From assembly GCA_015499985.1 (NCBI GenBank), contig JAAAUF010000224.1, positions 1 to 47,542 of the forward strand: DNA of 47,542 nt, in the 5' to 3' direction. This DNA comes from Haplosporangium gracile (lineage: Eukaryota; Mortierellomycota; Mortierellomycetes; Mortierellales; Mortierellaceae). Each line of letters opens with the position of its first letter. Positions within the stretch are counted from its first letter, which is position 1. A model generated the notes under the pieces. It was not told the origin of the DNA. It saw nothing but the letters and a program-made list of their open reading frames with translations, and made no database searches. Positions 36,402 through 45,162 of this stretch are shown here, one piece after another. The position numbers were made by a program, and so were the translations under genes.

Positions 36402-37224
36402 ATGGCACGACTACAACTATTTTTTTCAATCATCGAGTTATCGATGGGTTATTTACATTTAGCAGAAATACAAGATATTGTTAGAAAGGAATTAAGATTT
36501 AAATCTGGTATATATGGATTTATTTGTAAAACTAATAATAAATTGTATATTGGTTCTTCAATTGATCTATCTTCTCGTTTCAATAATCATATTAAGGGTC
36601 TTCAATCAAATATTTTGCTTCAAAGAGCTCCCCGTCGGGGTGCACCCGGCGGGCGAGTTAAAAATTTTATTTTTAACCTTTAGAAATAAAAGTTAAAAAT
36701 TTTATTTTTAACCTTTAGAAATAAAAGCGCCCTTGGGAGCTATAAATAAATATGAATTACAGGATTTTATTTTTATAGTATTTGAATATTGTGAACCAGA
36801 GGAACTATTATCTCGAGAGCAATTTTATCTCGATGAGCTTAAACCTGATTATAATATACTTAAAGTAGCAGGTTCTTCATTAGGTTTTACACTTACTCTT
36901 GAGGCTAAAGCAAAACTTCGTGATGCTAACCTAGGTGAAAAAAACCCTAATTACGGTAAAACAGGTTATACCCCTTCAGCTGAAACTCGTGCTAAAATGA
37001 GACAGGCAAATTTAGGAAAAATTCTTTCTGCTGAAACTCGAGCTAAAATTAGTGCAGCACAAGGAACCGCTATTTTAGTATATTCAAAAGAATACATAAT
37101 CGTAAATACTTTTTCTTCTACCAGAGAAGCAGCGAAGTATTTTAATTGTTCTCATCCGACTATCACAAATTATATTACTACTGGAAAATTATTTCAAAAA
37201 CAATGGTTTTTATCTTATAAGTAG
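36402..37224 (+). pseudogene. Subfamily A GIY-YIG endonuclease, interrupted by the same element
   Basis: ATG 36402 starts ARLQLFFSIIELSMGYLHL, GIYGF, LYIGSSIDLSSRF and SNILLQRA. The 112-bp element then introduces a stop. After it the frame goes on as INKYELQDFIFIVFEYCEP, REQFYLDELKPDYNILK, NUMOD3 repeats (YTPSAETRAKM) and a NUMOD1-like end KQWFLSYK at 37224. Without the insert the gene would be intact. Confidence 0.87.
36629..36740 (+). mobile_element. Hairpin insertion element, two-unit form
   Basis: It is identical to the 147-bp copy at 9944-10090 except for two instead of three 35-bp units, a difference of exactly 35. It is flanked by GAGC on both sides, and deleting it restores codons for QRAINKY. 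Inner hairpins are CCCCGTCGGGG, GTTAAAAAT/ATTTTTAAC and CCCTTGGG. Confidence 0.9.
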
Positions 37225-37458
37225 TTTTCTATTCATATTGGAGAAATCTTTTCACATATTTGTAGGGTCTCTTACAAATTTGATTAAAACTCTTAATAAA
37301 CTTCCCCCGCCATTACACTATGGGTCCTTAATATTGCAATCAAAAAATAACTGAATAATATTAAGTGTCCATTATTGGGGATTAATATTAAACAGTATTG
37401 AATAAAATCTAATTTAGTTTTTTCACTAAACCAATTTTACTAATAACAGTACAAGTCC
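37225..37458. other. Spacer before trnF
   Basis: AT-rich with no gene, repeat or GC cluster recognised. Confidence 0.5.
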
Positions 37459-37529
37459 GCCCCGATAGCTTAGTGGTAAAGTAGAGGTTTGAAAAACCTT
37501 TTACGGTTGTTCGATTCATCCTCGGAGCA
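37459..37529 (+). tRNA. trnF: tRNA-Phe (GAA)
   Basis: The acceptor GCCCCGA pairs with TCGGAGC (one C-A mismatch). The D-arm has AGCTTAGTGGTAAAGT. The anticodon stem GAGGT/ACCTT has loop TTGAAAA, anticodon GAA. The T-arm GGTTG-TTCGATT-CATCC has one mismatch. The first 15 bases also occur at 36076. Confidence 0.82.
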
Positions 37530-37726
37530 AATGATTTTCAATCTAAATGATTTGAGTTAATTTAATGTAGTAGACAGTTTCAGGTTCAATTGTTTCAAGG
37601 AATTATTATGTAAACAGTGTTACTAAAATAGAAGGAGAGGGGAGTGTTTAGTAAAGATTTTATCTTTTTTTAAACAAATAATTATTTAATAGTATATTAG
37701 ACCCCTACTATTATTTGGGTTACTTA
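37530..37726. other. Spacer after trnF
   Basis: No gene is seen. AATAGTATATTAGACCCCTACTATT near 37688 resembles TAGTATATT..CCCCTACTA near 45290, the 3' side of another minus-strand GIY-YIG ORF, so it is probably a shared 3' flank. Confidence 0.5.
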
Positions 37727-38578
37727 TTATTTAGACGTAAGTAAGATCCACTGTTTTTGGAATAATTTACCGCTCTTAATATATCTATTAATACTCATAG
37801 CACTAGTATTAAAATGCGAGGCTGCTTCTGTATAAGATCCAAATTCATGCTCAAGAATAGTTGGATTTAAATTCGAGTACACTAGTACTTTTTTACTAAC
37901 AGGATTCTTATCACCAGTCTTACCATACATCACGTTATTCGCTCCAGAGATTTTTGCTTTAAACTCAACAGAATGAGTTCGGCCATAAAAAGGGTTACTT
38001 TCTCCAGTTCTTCCAAACATTGGATTTTTTTCACCTTTATTAGCATCACTTAATAAAGCTTTAACCTCTTCTGTAGGGGACTTTCCAAAAAAAGGATTAT
38101 TCTTACCTCTTCTATCAATCTTACTTTGGACTTCACTCATTAAAGCTCTAGTTTCGTCTGTATGAGATGAACCTAAACGAGAACCTGCTCTTTTTAATAT
38201 ATTATATTCAGGACTAAGCAAATCTAAATAATATTGTTCTCGCTCTAAGATCAATATACGTGCTTCAGTTTTTGTCAGGTTAGTTATACCCACATACTCC
38301 AATATAGATAAACTGAATGCACTGTAACCATGTAAGTAAAGCGCGTTGTTAATGTAACTTGATCTAGTTTGAGTTAAGTAAGATATTGAGTAATAACTAT
38401 ACATACATTTGGATAGTGATGACGCAGATCCAATATAACTTTTCCCAGATTCTAGATGTTTCCATTGGTAAACACCCGCTTTCCCCAAATTGTCCTTCAA
38501 GATTTTAGCTTTGTCCGCATCTCCATTATTATATATAATAATAGGTACAAAAGATCCATTATTGTTAGACTCACACAT
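37727..38578 (-). CDS. GIY-YIG/NUMOD homing endonuclease, intact
   Basis: 283 residues from the ATG at 38578: VPIIIYNNGDADKAK, GVYQW, SYIGSASSLSKCM and EREQYYLDLLSPEYNILKR. At the site where relatives have SKRF with the catalytic Arg this protein has SKCM, so the key Arg is a Cys. The enzyme may therefore be inactive despite its open frame. NUMOD3 repeats (NPFFGKS, NPMFGRTG, NPFYGRTH) and a NUMOD1-like end follow. Leader L1 is upstream. Confidence 0.85.
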   Translation of the reverse strand: MCESNNNGSFVPIIIYNNGDADKAKILKDNLGKAGVYQWKHLESGKSYIGSASSLSKCMYSYYSISYLTQTRSSYINNALYLHGYSAFSLSILEYVGITNLTKTEARILILEREQYYLDLLSPEYNILKRAGSRLGSSHTDETRALMSEVQSKIDRRGKNNPFFGKSPTEEVKALLSDANKGEKNPMFGRTGESNPFYGRTHSVEFKAKISGANNVMYGKTGDKNPVSKKVLVYSNLNPTILEHEFGSYTEAASHFNTSAMSINRYIKSGKLFQKQWILLTSK

Positions 38579-38580
38579 GT

Positions 38581-38690
38581 TATTTTTATGTTAACCTGTC
38601 AATTAAGACATGTTTTATATTAAACTATCTTTTAATCAATTCTTGTTATTTATATTAATCCGGTAATATTTTTATTTAGACCACTCATTA
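38581..38690 (-). promoter_or_regulatory. Leader L1 copy
   Basis: The plus-strand image CCTGTCAATTAAGACATG, ATTAAACTATCTTTTAATC and TTCTTGTTATTTATATTAAT is shared with 949-1062 and the other L1 copies. The start codon of the GIY-YIG ORF is only a few bases away. Confidence 0.8.
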
Positions 38691-38939
38691 AAAAGTTAGT
38701 TTCCCAGATAATTAGTCTATACGTAAGAGTTAAAAATTAACCCCCCTCTTCAGAGACTCCAGGGAGGGAGGGGAGGGGTAACCCCAGGGAGTTCGAGAAA
38801 GATAGCTTATCTTTATTAATATGTTAGTATTAAATTTAATACAAGGTTTAAAAGATTTAAATTTTATGAAAAAAAAATAATATAATTTAATCTATTATTT
38901 CTTTATAATAAATAAAAATAATAAAAAAAATATTTTTCC
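38691..38939. other. Spacer with a GC cluster
   Basis: CCCCCCTCTTCAGAGACTCC and GGGAGGGAGGGGAGGGG lie near 38739-38779, then AT-rich sequence. No gene is seen. Confidence 0.5.
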
Positions 38940-39110
38940 ATATTTTATTAAAATTAACAACTTTAGTATTAACGATACCATTAGCTTCTCTTTATTTATC
39001 AACAATCTTTCTTAGATTTGCTTTTTTAATATTTCTATCTGGTACTTTATTCTCAGGAATATTAGGAGGGTTATTTCAAACAACACAAATTTCTCAAATG
39101 GGCGATAATA
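38940..39110 (+). pseudogene. Hydrophobic coding remnant, gene not identified
   Basis: One frame reads ILLKLTTLVLTIPLASLYL, then STIFLRFAFLIFLSGTLF and SGILGGLFQTTQISQMGD. This looks like a membrane segment of a respiratory gene, but I cannot assign it. It runs into the GIY-YIG ORF in another frame across a GC stretch (CCGTAGCCGGCATTCGCG), so it may be the residue of a host-gene fusion. Confidence 0.4.
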
Positions 39111-39146
39111 ATATTATCGTCATCCGTAGCCGGCATTCGCGACAAC

Positions 39147-40161
39147 GTGCGCGGGCCTGGGATTTCTTCTTTTCAAGATGTTCTTTTAGTAGCACCTATA
39201 ATAGTTTATATTAATGCGGAAACTGATAGATCTAAAATTTTATCCGACACAAAGGATAAAACTGGAATTTATCAATGGACCCACTTAGAATCTAGTAAGA
39301 GATATATAGGTTCAGCCGTTAATTTATCTAAACGATTAATGTACTATTACAATAAAAATTATTTAAATCGTGATAAAAATATGTATATCTGTAATGCTAT
39401 TATTACTCATACTTATTCTGCATTTTCTTTATCTATTCTCGAGAATATCAATATAGAAAATTTATCGAAAGAAGATGCACGGAAATTAATTTTAGATTGG
39501 GAACAAGATTATCTTGATACTCTTGAGCCTGAGTATAATATACTTAAAGTAGCTGGAAATTCATTAGGTTATAAACACTCTGAAGAAGTATTAGCTAAAA
39601 TAAGTCAAGTTTTGACAGATGTAAATAATCCTATGTATGGCAAAATAGGTGAGGATAACCCAATGTTTGGTCGAACTTCTTCCCCTGACACTATAGTAAA
39701 AATGAGTGAAGCCAAAAAAGGGACTAATCGTTCTACTGAGACTAAAATTAAAATTAGTAAAGCTTTATTAGGAACAAGACATTCACCTGAGAGCTTAGCT
39801 AAAATGAGTGAAGCCAAAACTCCCCTTGCGGGGTGAGCTTCGGGAGTTTTTTATAAATATATAAAAAACATCCGCTTATAAAATAAAGCTCCCCTTCGGG
39901 TCTGGAAAAAATCATCCAAATTTCGGTAAATTTTTATCTGAAGAAACTAAGAATAAAATTTCTAAAGCCCTAATTAAAAAAATATATGTTTATTCTTTAG
40001 ATCCTATTTCAAATGAGATGATATTACATAAATCTTTTAATAGTTATTTAGATACATCAAAATACTTTAATTGTACTAAACGGACATTATTTAATTACGT
40101 GGATAAAAATAAGTTATTTAAAAACCAATGGATCTTATTAACTACTGAGTATTCATGTTAA
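39147..40161 (+). pseudogene. GIY-YIG/NUMOD endonuclease interrupted by a GC element
   Basis: APIIVYINAETDRSK, GIYQW, RYIGSAVNLSKRL (Arg) and DWEQDYLDTLEPEYNILK are followed by three NUMOD3 repeats to EAK. There an 81-bp hairpin element (39820-39900) ends the frame at TGA. Beyond it SGKNHPNFGKFLSEETKNK and a NUMOD1-like end (IYVYSLDP to KNQWILLTTEYS) continue to a stop at 40161. A GTG at 39147 is the first start in frame. The true start is unclear because the upstream frame is broken. Confidence 0.82.
39820..39900 (+). mobile_element. GC-hairpin insertion element in a GIY-YIG ORF
   Basis: It contains CTCCCCTTGCGGGG, GAGCTTCGGGAGTT, TTTTTTATAAATATATAAAAAA, CCGCTTATAAAATAAAGC and CCCCTTCGGG and is followed by TCTGG. 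The parts recur in the element at 16951-17059 in a different order, with the CCGCTTAT part inverted. Confidence 0.75.
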
Positions 40162-40431
40162 AGATTCTTTGAAGTCTAAAATAATTTAATTATTATCAAT
40201 ATAAGGTAATAATATTATTTAGTCAACAGTAGAACGCTTGATAATTTTTAATTTTTACTTATTATTTTATGTTAAGGAATTAATATAAATATGTTATTTT
40301 ATTTAAGGTTATAACTTTAAATAATTTAACACCCCATTCCGTCGGCTCTATATAGACAGAGAACTTAATGTCAAATATAAGTTAAATTATTAATAATGTT
40401 CAAGACCAGTCTTTATTATCCAAAATATAAA
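40162..40431. other. Spacer before trnR
   Basis: No gene is seen. A C-box AATTTAACACCCC lies near 40321-40333 on the plus strand. Confidence 0.5.
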
Positions 40432-40506
40432 AGCACGTGTAACTTAATTGGAAAAGTATAGACCTTCTAAGTCTAACAATAATGGTTCAAATCCATTCAT
40501 GTGCTT
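40432..40506 (+). tRNA. trnR: tRNA-Arg (UCU)
   Basis: The acceptor AGCACGT pairs with ATGTGCT. The D-arm has TTGG. The anticodon stem TAGAC/GTCTA closes loop CTTCTAA, anticodon TCT. The T-arm is AATGG-TTCAAAT-CCATT. All stems are sound. Confidence 0.93.
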
Positions 40507-40711
40507 TATCCAGTTAAGCTAAACTTATGAATACTTTAGTTTCAGCTAAACTATAAATCTCGGCCCTCTTTCGCGGGACGAAGGATCAAATATAATATTC
40601 CGAAAATCGGCCCACGTGCCCCTCGCTGGTACCTGTTGTGATGGAGGGGGGGGTGTTAAAATACAACATTTGTCGTATTGAATAGTGTGCTTCTATCCCT
40701 CATTGTCTGAG
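40507..40711 (-). terminator. 3' flank with hairpin and C-box of the GIY-YIG ORF
   Basis: On the minus strand, after the stop at 40712, comes ATACGAC-AAAT-GTTGTAT (40661-40678) and then TTTTAACACCCCCCCC (40646-40657). The same layout follows the GIY-YIG relic at 14073. A GC cluster (GGCCCACGTGCCCCTCGCTGG) lies near 40609. Confidence 0.55.
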
Positions 40712-41638
40712 TTAACTTTGCTTAGAAATTAAAGATGTAGACAATATCCACTGTCCTTTAAACATTAAACCATTTCTACAATATTTTAAAATAGTAGAAT
40801 GAGTACAATAAAAATATATACCTGCTTCTCGAGCGGAAGTGAAAGTATTATGTAGTGAACCCTTAGAATCATAAACAAATATAATTCCTCCTCCTCTAGC
40901 AGCACTAATTTTCGCAACAGTTTCAGCCGAATGTAATTTACCATATCTAGGATGATTATCCCCTGATAAGGCTTTACTCAGTAAAACTTTAGTTTCAGCA
41001 GAAATTGTTTTTCCAAAATTATAATGATTCTTTCCGGACTTAGCCTCACTCATTAATGCTTTAGTTTCAGCTGAAAGAATTTTACCTTTATGAGATTCAT
41101 TCATTTTAGCAAGCGTTTCTGCTAAATGAAAAGATCCTAAGCGTGATCCTGCTGTTGGAAGTATATTATACTCAGGTTTCATAGAATCAATATAGAATTG
41201 CTCACGTTCAAGAATCAATATTTTAGCTTCACCTAAAGATAAATCTGTTATATTGATATGCTCAATAATTGATAAAGAAAACGTAGAGTATCCATGCTCT
41301 TTAAGTGCATTACAAATATGCATTGTTTTATTACGCTCTAAATAGTTAAGATTAAAGTACAGCGACAAACGAGTTTTTAAATTACTCGCTGAGCCTACAT
41401 ATCTTTTACCTGATTCTTTATGGATCCACAGGTAAATACCAGCCTTTTTATTATTATCCTTAATGATATCTTGTTTCATAGTATCTGCATTACCGCAGGC
41501 TCCTGCGGGAACTATACTAGATAGAAGAAAAACATCAGAAGAATAAATTTCAAATAAATTGAAAAAAGATAATAATTCTAACCCTAAGCCTGCACCTGTA
41601 ATTATCGCGTTTATAACCATATAAATTGTTATTATCAT
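40712..41638 (-). CDS. GIY-YIG/NUMOD homing endonuclease, intact, with hydrophobic N-terminus
   Basis: 308 residues. The first 45 are hydrophobic (MIITIYMVINAIITGAGLG, FFNLFEIYSSDVFLLSS) and closely match the ORF at 43463. The GIY-YIG domain follows: GIYLW, RYVGSASNLKTRL (Arg), EREQFYIDSMKPEYNIL. NUMOD3 repeats (LSAETKALMSEA) and a NUMOD1-like end come last. The N-terminal segment might be a membrane anchor or a piece of host gene copied with leader L1. Confidence 0.88.
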   Translation of the reverse strand: MIITIYMVINAIITGAGLGLELLSFFNLFEIYSSDVFLLSSIVPAGACGNADTMKQDIIKDNNKKAGIYLWIHKESGKRYVGSASNLKTRLSLYFNLNYLERNKTMHICNALKEHGYSTFSLSIIEHINITDLSLGEAKILILEREQFYIDSMKPEYNILPTAGSRLGSFHLAETLAKMNESHKGKILSAETKALMSEAKSGKNHYNFGKTISAETKVLLSKALSGDNHPRYGKLHSAETVAKISAARGGGIIFVYDSKGSLHNTFTSAREAGIYFYCTHSTILKYCRNGLMFKGQWILSTSLISKQS

Positions 41639-41639
41639 G

Positions 41640-41716
41640 TCAATAAAGACTTGATTTGTATTAAACTATCTTTTAATCAATTATTGTTATTTATGTTTAT
41701 CCGGTTACATTTTTTA
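41640..41716 (-). promoter_or_regulatory. Leader L1 copy
   Basis: ATGTCAATAAAGACTTGATT, then ATTAAACTATCTTTTAATC and TATTTATGTTTATCCGG (plus-strand image) match the other L1 copies. The hairpin ATCATGTC/GACTTGAT has one mismatch. Confidence 0.8.
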
Positions 41717-41753
41717 TGACCCCTTATTATTTTGAAGTAAAAAATATTTATTT

Positions 41754-41830
41754 AGTGAATTATATTCTAAATCCAGTGAATTATATTCTAAATCCAGTGT
41801 ATTATACTCTAAATCCGATGTATTATATTT
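41754..41830 (+). repeat. 21-bp tandem repeat, three and a half copies
   Basis: AGTGAATTATATTCTAAATCC is repeated at 41754, 41775 and 41796 (with T and C changes) and partly at 41817. It lies in the spacer above L1. Confidence 0.88.
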
Positions 41831-42002
41831 TTAATTTTAGTAAAAACTAGTCTCGCTAAAGCGGTCCTCAATTCCAGGATCTCCGGGGGGTGTTAACTGA
41901 ATTGTAAATAAAATATAATTACAATAGTAACAATTTTGTAAGATTGAATAACCGAACAATAGAATCTAATATATTATCTAGTAAATAATCCCTTTTTAGA
42001 GA
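41831..42002. other. Spacer with C-box
   Basis: The minus strand has ACAATTCAGTTAACACCCCCC near 41885-41905, close to the last bases of the cox1 tail copies, followed by GGAGATCCTGGAATTGAGGAC. No gene is seen. Confidence 0.5.
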
Positions 42003-42440
42003 TTATTCCTTAGGGATCAAGGATGTAGATAATATCCATTGATCTCTAAATATTAGCCCATTTAAAGCATATTTTTGTATTGTGTGAGGAGAAGCTTTAA
42101 AGTATTTTCCAGCTTTTATAGCAGAAGGAAAATTATTAATTAAAGTTTTTCCATCACTAGAATAAACGTAAATAGCTGTACCGTTGGCATGACTAATAAC
42201 TAAACTCATTTTAGCAAGAGTTTCAGCAGAATGTTTCTTACCATATAAAGGATGATTTATACCTGAATTAGCAAGACTTATTAAAGCTTTAGTTTCTTCT
42301 GAATGTTTGAATCCTAAAGAAGAACCAGCCATTTGCAGTATATTCATAGTTAGGCTCAAAAGTATCTAAATAGTGTTGTTCTCGTTTTAAATTTAATTTC
42401 CGTGCTTCATCAACAATACTTTGAAAATTAATATTATAGG
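42003..42440 (-). pseudogene. C-terminal GIY-YIG/NUMOD fragment
   Basis: From about 42440 the minus strand reads EARKLNLKREQHYLDTFEPNY. One inserted G shifts the frame before NILQMAGSSLGFKHSEE, after which NUMOD3 repeats and the NUMOD1-like end (IYVYSSDGKTLINN to DQWILSTSLI) stay open to 42003. The whole GIY-YIG half before REQ is missing, replaced by a nad5 tail copy. Confidence 0.82.
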
Positions 42441-42530
42441 GGGGAGTTTGTCTTAGTTTTAAAATGACGTAAATAAAATAAGCAAAATTAAAATTACTAA
42501 TAAATTAGCAGTATCAGAAAAATAACTGGA
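42441..42530 (-). pseudogene. nad5: Copy of the nad5 3' tail joined to a GIY-YIG fragment
   Basis: The minus strand ends TTACGTCATTTTAAAACTAAG then ACAAACTCCCCCC, coding RHFKTKTNSPP like nad5. The preceding AT-rich stretch fits a worn LLVFI-type codon run. The C-box leads directly into the GIY-YIG fragment, as in the live nad5 fusion. Confidence 0.65.
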
Positions 42531-42620
42531 TTGAGGTATATCCATAACAAAGGGATAATTTTTTATATTTATGTAAAAAACGTTATGAAAAATAAAAAGG
42601 ACCGTCTCGGAGGGAAGGTA

Positions 42621-43463
42621 TTAAGAAATTAACTTAGTTGATAAGTACCATTGTTTTTTAAACAATAAACCATTTCTTGTATAATTTAATATAGTATTAT
42701 ATGACACATTAAAATGTTCTCCAGCTTTTACTGAAGAATTAAATGTATTGATAAGTGTGGATCTATCAGAAGAATAAACATAAATAATGCAACTTTGAGC
42801 AGCACTAATCTTAGCTTTAGATTCAGCAGTATGGCACTTTCCAAAAAATGGATTATTATTTTTAGCATTTGTTCCTTTTCGAACTTCCTTAAATCTTAAC
42901 TTAGTTTCCTCTGTATGACTAGATCCTAATTTAGTAGCAGATATTTTTAACTTTGTGTCCTCAGAATGCTTAAATCCTAAAGAGTTACCTGCTGTTTTTA
43001 GGATGTTATACTCGGGGTTTAAAGTGTCAAAATAATGTTGTTCAAGTTCTATAACCTTATCAGCATCACAATACTCCATAATTTCAAGGGTAAAATTTGA
43101 ATAACCATAATTAATTAACGCCTGGTGAATAATACTATTACCTTTGCTACTGTCAGAAATATAATCATAATTATAATATAATCTTAGGCGATTAGATAAA
43201 TTTATAGAACTACCTATATAGAATTTACCAGAAAGATTATTTAACCATTTATAAGCACCAGCTTTTTTATAATTATCCCTTAAAATTTCTTTTTTCATAG
43301 TATCTGCATTATTATAGATTTTTATAGGAACTATACTAGATAAAAGAAAAACATCAGATGAATAAATTTCTAATAAAGAAATAGTAGGTATTTCAAATAA
43401 ATTGAAAAAAGGAAATAATCCTATTCCGACACCTGTACCTGTGATTGTCACGTTTGTAACCAT
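42621..43463 (-). CDS. GIY-YIG/NUMOD homing endonuclease, intact, with hydrophobic N-terminus
   Basis: 280 residues. N-terminal MVTNVTITGTGVGIGLF, FFNLFEIP and LEIYSSDVFLLSSIVP parallel the ORF at 41638. GAYKW replaces the usual GIYxW, then FYIGSSINLSNRL (Arg), ELEQHYFDTLNPEYNILK (Glu), NUMOD3 repeats and a NUMOD1-like end KKQWYLSTK follow. The I-to-A change in the GIY motif is unusual for the family. Leader L1 is at 43470-43570, and the truncated ORF 44009 ends where that leader begins. Confidence 0.86.
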   Translation of the reverse strand: MVTNVTITGTGVGIGLFPFFNLFEIPTISLLEIYSSDVFLLSSIVPIKIYNNADTMKKEILRDNYKKAGAYKWLNNLSGKFYIGSSINLSNRLRLYYNYDYISDSSKGNSIIHQALINYGYSNFTLEIMEYCDADKVIELEQHYFDTLNPEYNILKTAGNSLGFKHSEDTKLKISATKLGSSHTEETKLRFKEVRKGTNAKNNNPFFGKCHTAESKAKISAAQSCIIYVYSSDRSTLINTFNSSVKAGEHFNVSYNTILNYTRNGLLFKKQWYLSTKLIS

Positions 43464-43469
43464 ATTAAT

Positions 43470-43571
43470 ATTGTTTTATCATGTCAATAAAGACATGATT
43501 TGTATTAAACTATCTTTTAATCAAATCTTGTTATTTATGTTAATCCGGTAATATTTTATATAGACCACTTA
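43470..43571 (-). promoter_or_regulatory. Leader L1 copy with perfect hairpin
   Basis: ATCATGTC-AATAAA-GACATGAT is an uninterrupted 8-bp stem. ATTAAACTATCTTTTAATC and TTATTTATGTTAATCCGG follow in the plus image. Compared with the ATCATGTT/AACATGAT stem at 29456 and 47262 the change is compensated. Confidence 0.82.
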
Positions 43572-44009
43572 TTATTTAATGAGATCTATATAAAATTGTT
43601 CTCGATTAATACAATCTTTTATTTCACAATACTCAAGGATAATAAGGCTGAAGTTAGAGTAACCATTTCTTAAAATGGATAAGTATATTACGTTTTTACC
43701 TCTAGTGGGACTAGAAATATAATTGTAATTATAATATTGTCTAAATCTTACACTTAAATTAGTTGAACTACCCACATAAGATTCTTCAGTTAATAAATTA
43801 ATAAATTGATAAACACCAGCTTTATTCTTATTATCCAGAATAATTCTTTCTTTATCAAGATCAGAATTATTATATATCATAATAGGAACTACAGTAGAGA
43901 ACAATAAAAATATATCAGAATTATCTATTGAAAATTCTGGACTAACAAAAGCCAAAGAAGAAAAAATTTCTGGAATCCCAGAGACAAAATTTATTATAAA
44001 AGCAATCAT
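43572..44009 (-). pseudogene. GIY-YIG endonuclease truncated by the next leader
   Basis: MIAFIINFVSGIPEIFSS, VPIMIYNNSDLDKER, GVYQF, SYVGSSTNLSVRF (Arg) and REQFYIDL lead into IK and a stop where the L1 copy of the next ORF begins. The NUMOD half is lost. The N-terminus resembles the partial ORF at 47299 (IINFVSDVSEIYS). Confidence 0.85.
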
Positions 44010-44024
44010 TGAAATACATAAGAG

Positions 44025-44110
44025 TAACCTGTCAATTAAGACATGTTTTTTATAAAACTATCTTTTAATCAATTCTTGTTATTTATACTTTTCCGGTAAG
44101 ACTTTATTTA
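44025..44110 (-). promoter_or_regulatory. Leader L1 copy
   Basis: CCTGTCAATTAAGACATG, AAACTATCTTTTAATCAATTC and TTATTTATACTTTTCCGG (plus image) lie before the truncated ORF at 44009. This copy is closest to that at 949-1062. Confidence 0.8.
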
Positions 44111-44589
44111 GACCTCTTAACAATTAAAGATTAAACCTTATCTATTTACTATAAGCCTTGATGACTTTGAATTTCAGTAAAGTTCATAAAGCTTTCCAGA
44201 GGGATCCCGGAGGGGTGCATCGTCCCTTGTCAGGGGTGAAACTTTTTTTAATAATTTTTAAAAAGCTTGAGATTCCTTCCTCCGGGATGCATTGTCCACC
44301 GAAGGTAGACGAAACTTATCATCTTAAAAAAAAGTTTTTAAGGAATTAACCTCTTTTAAGATAATATTTGAAGCTTCCTATAAATTAGGGCGAAAACAAT
44401 TTATTCAAGGTTTAAACTCAGAGATTACATCCTAATAGTAAATATGTTTTAGGTATTATAGAATTATTATAAAATACTTTAATAAATTTCATATCTATAT
44501 CAATTTTTCGCCCGGCCCGTCCGCGCGCTGTGGCGCGGCCGGGGTTTCTATGAACAAAGAATTAGCGCCTCCCGATCTCCTCCAGGGGG
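44111..44589. other. Debris region with GC clusters and a trnH 3' fragment
   Basis: Two related GC stretches occur (44204-44240 and 44278-44310, each with GGGATGCAT/GGGTGCATCGTC and ending GAAACT). AAATTAGGGCGAAAACAA at 44383-44402 equals the 3' end region of trnH at 46566. A GC hairpin CCGCGC-GCTGTG-GCGCGG lies near 44521-44538. There is no gene. Confidence 0.6.
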
Positions 44590-44640
44590 GGGGTGTTAAC
44601 TGATTATACAGGTAATTGACCTTCAAATGTATGTAATATC
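44590..44640 (-). pseudogene. cox1: Ectopic cox1 3'-end fragment
   Basis: The minus strand reads CPPSILHTFEGQLPV and a stop, then CAGTTAACACCCCCCCC. It is the third cox1 tail in the window. Its upstream ACAAATGATCAAGGA resembles the sequence at the same place before the tail at 9360, so both GIY-YIG ORFs above them share one insertion context. Confidence 0.65.
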
Positions 44641-44679
44641 GAGGGGGGACAATCCTTGATCATTTGTTAATATTGATTA

Positions 44680-45162
44680 TTAACAATTATCTGAAAATTC
44701 TTTTGAACTACTTACTAACAAATCATTTGTAAAAGATAAATACCATTTATCTTGAAATAATTTATTATTCCTAGCATGTCTCAATATAATTTGGTGGTTA
44801 GAACCAAAATATTCAGCTGCTTTTCTAGCAGAATTAAAAGTATTTACTAATAAACCGTTGGAATCATAAACAAAAATAGCTGTTCCTTGAGTTACACTAA
44901 TTTTTTCTTTAGTTTCAGTTGAATGAATTCTAATTTTACCAAACATTGGATTATTTTCACCGGATTTATCAATGCTTTCCTGCATTTTTCTCATTTTAAC
45001 TGATGATTCTTCAGTATGTTTGTAACCTAGTGAAGAACCTGCTATTTTCAGAATGTTGTATTCTGGCTTAAGAGAATCAATAATAAATTGCTCTCGAGAA
45101 ATCAAGATCTCGGCTTTGCAATATTCAAATACTACAAAAATTGGATTATTTTCACCTATCAA
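44680..45162 (-). pseudogene. C-terminal GIY-YIG/NUMOD fragment
   Basis: It starts abruptly at IFVVFEYCKAEILISREQF, so the GIY and YIG motifs and catalytic Arg are missing. KPEYNILKIAGSSLGYKHTEE, NUMOD3 repeats and a NUMOD1-like end to 44680 are sound. A 40-bp segment (CAATGCTTTCCTGCATTTT) is present near 44975 and again at 45160, marking a rearranged upstream edge. Confidence 0.82.

Noticed and set aside
38940..39110. Assignment of the hydrophobic fragment to nad2
   Set aside because: The GGLFQTT string is suggestive, but no diagnostic nad2 motif follows, so it is left unassigned.
40712..43463. atp9 origin of the GAGLG/GTGVGIG N-termini behind leader L1
   Set aside because: The Gly-rich match is too short and the flanking residues do not fit ATP synthase subunit 9.
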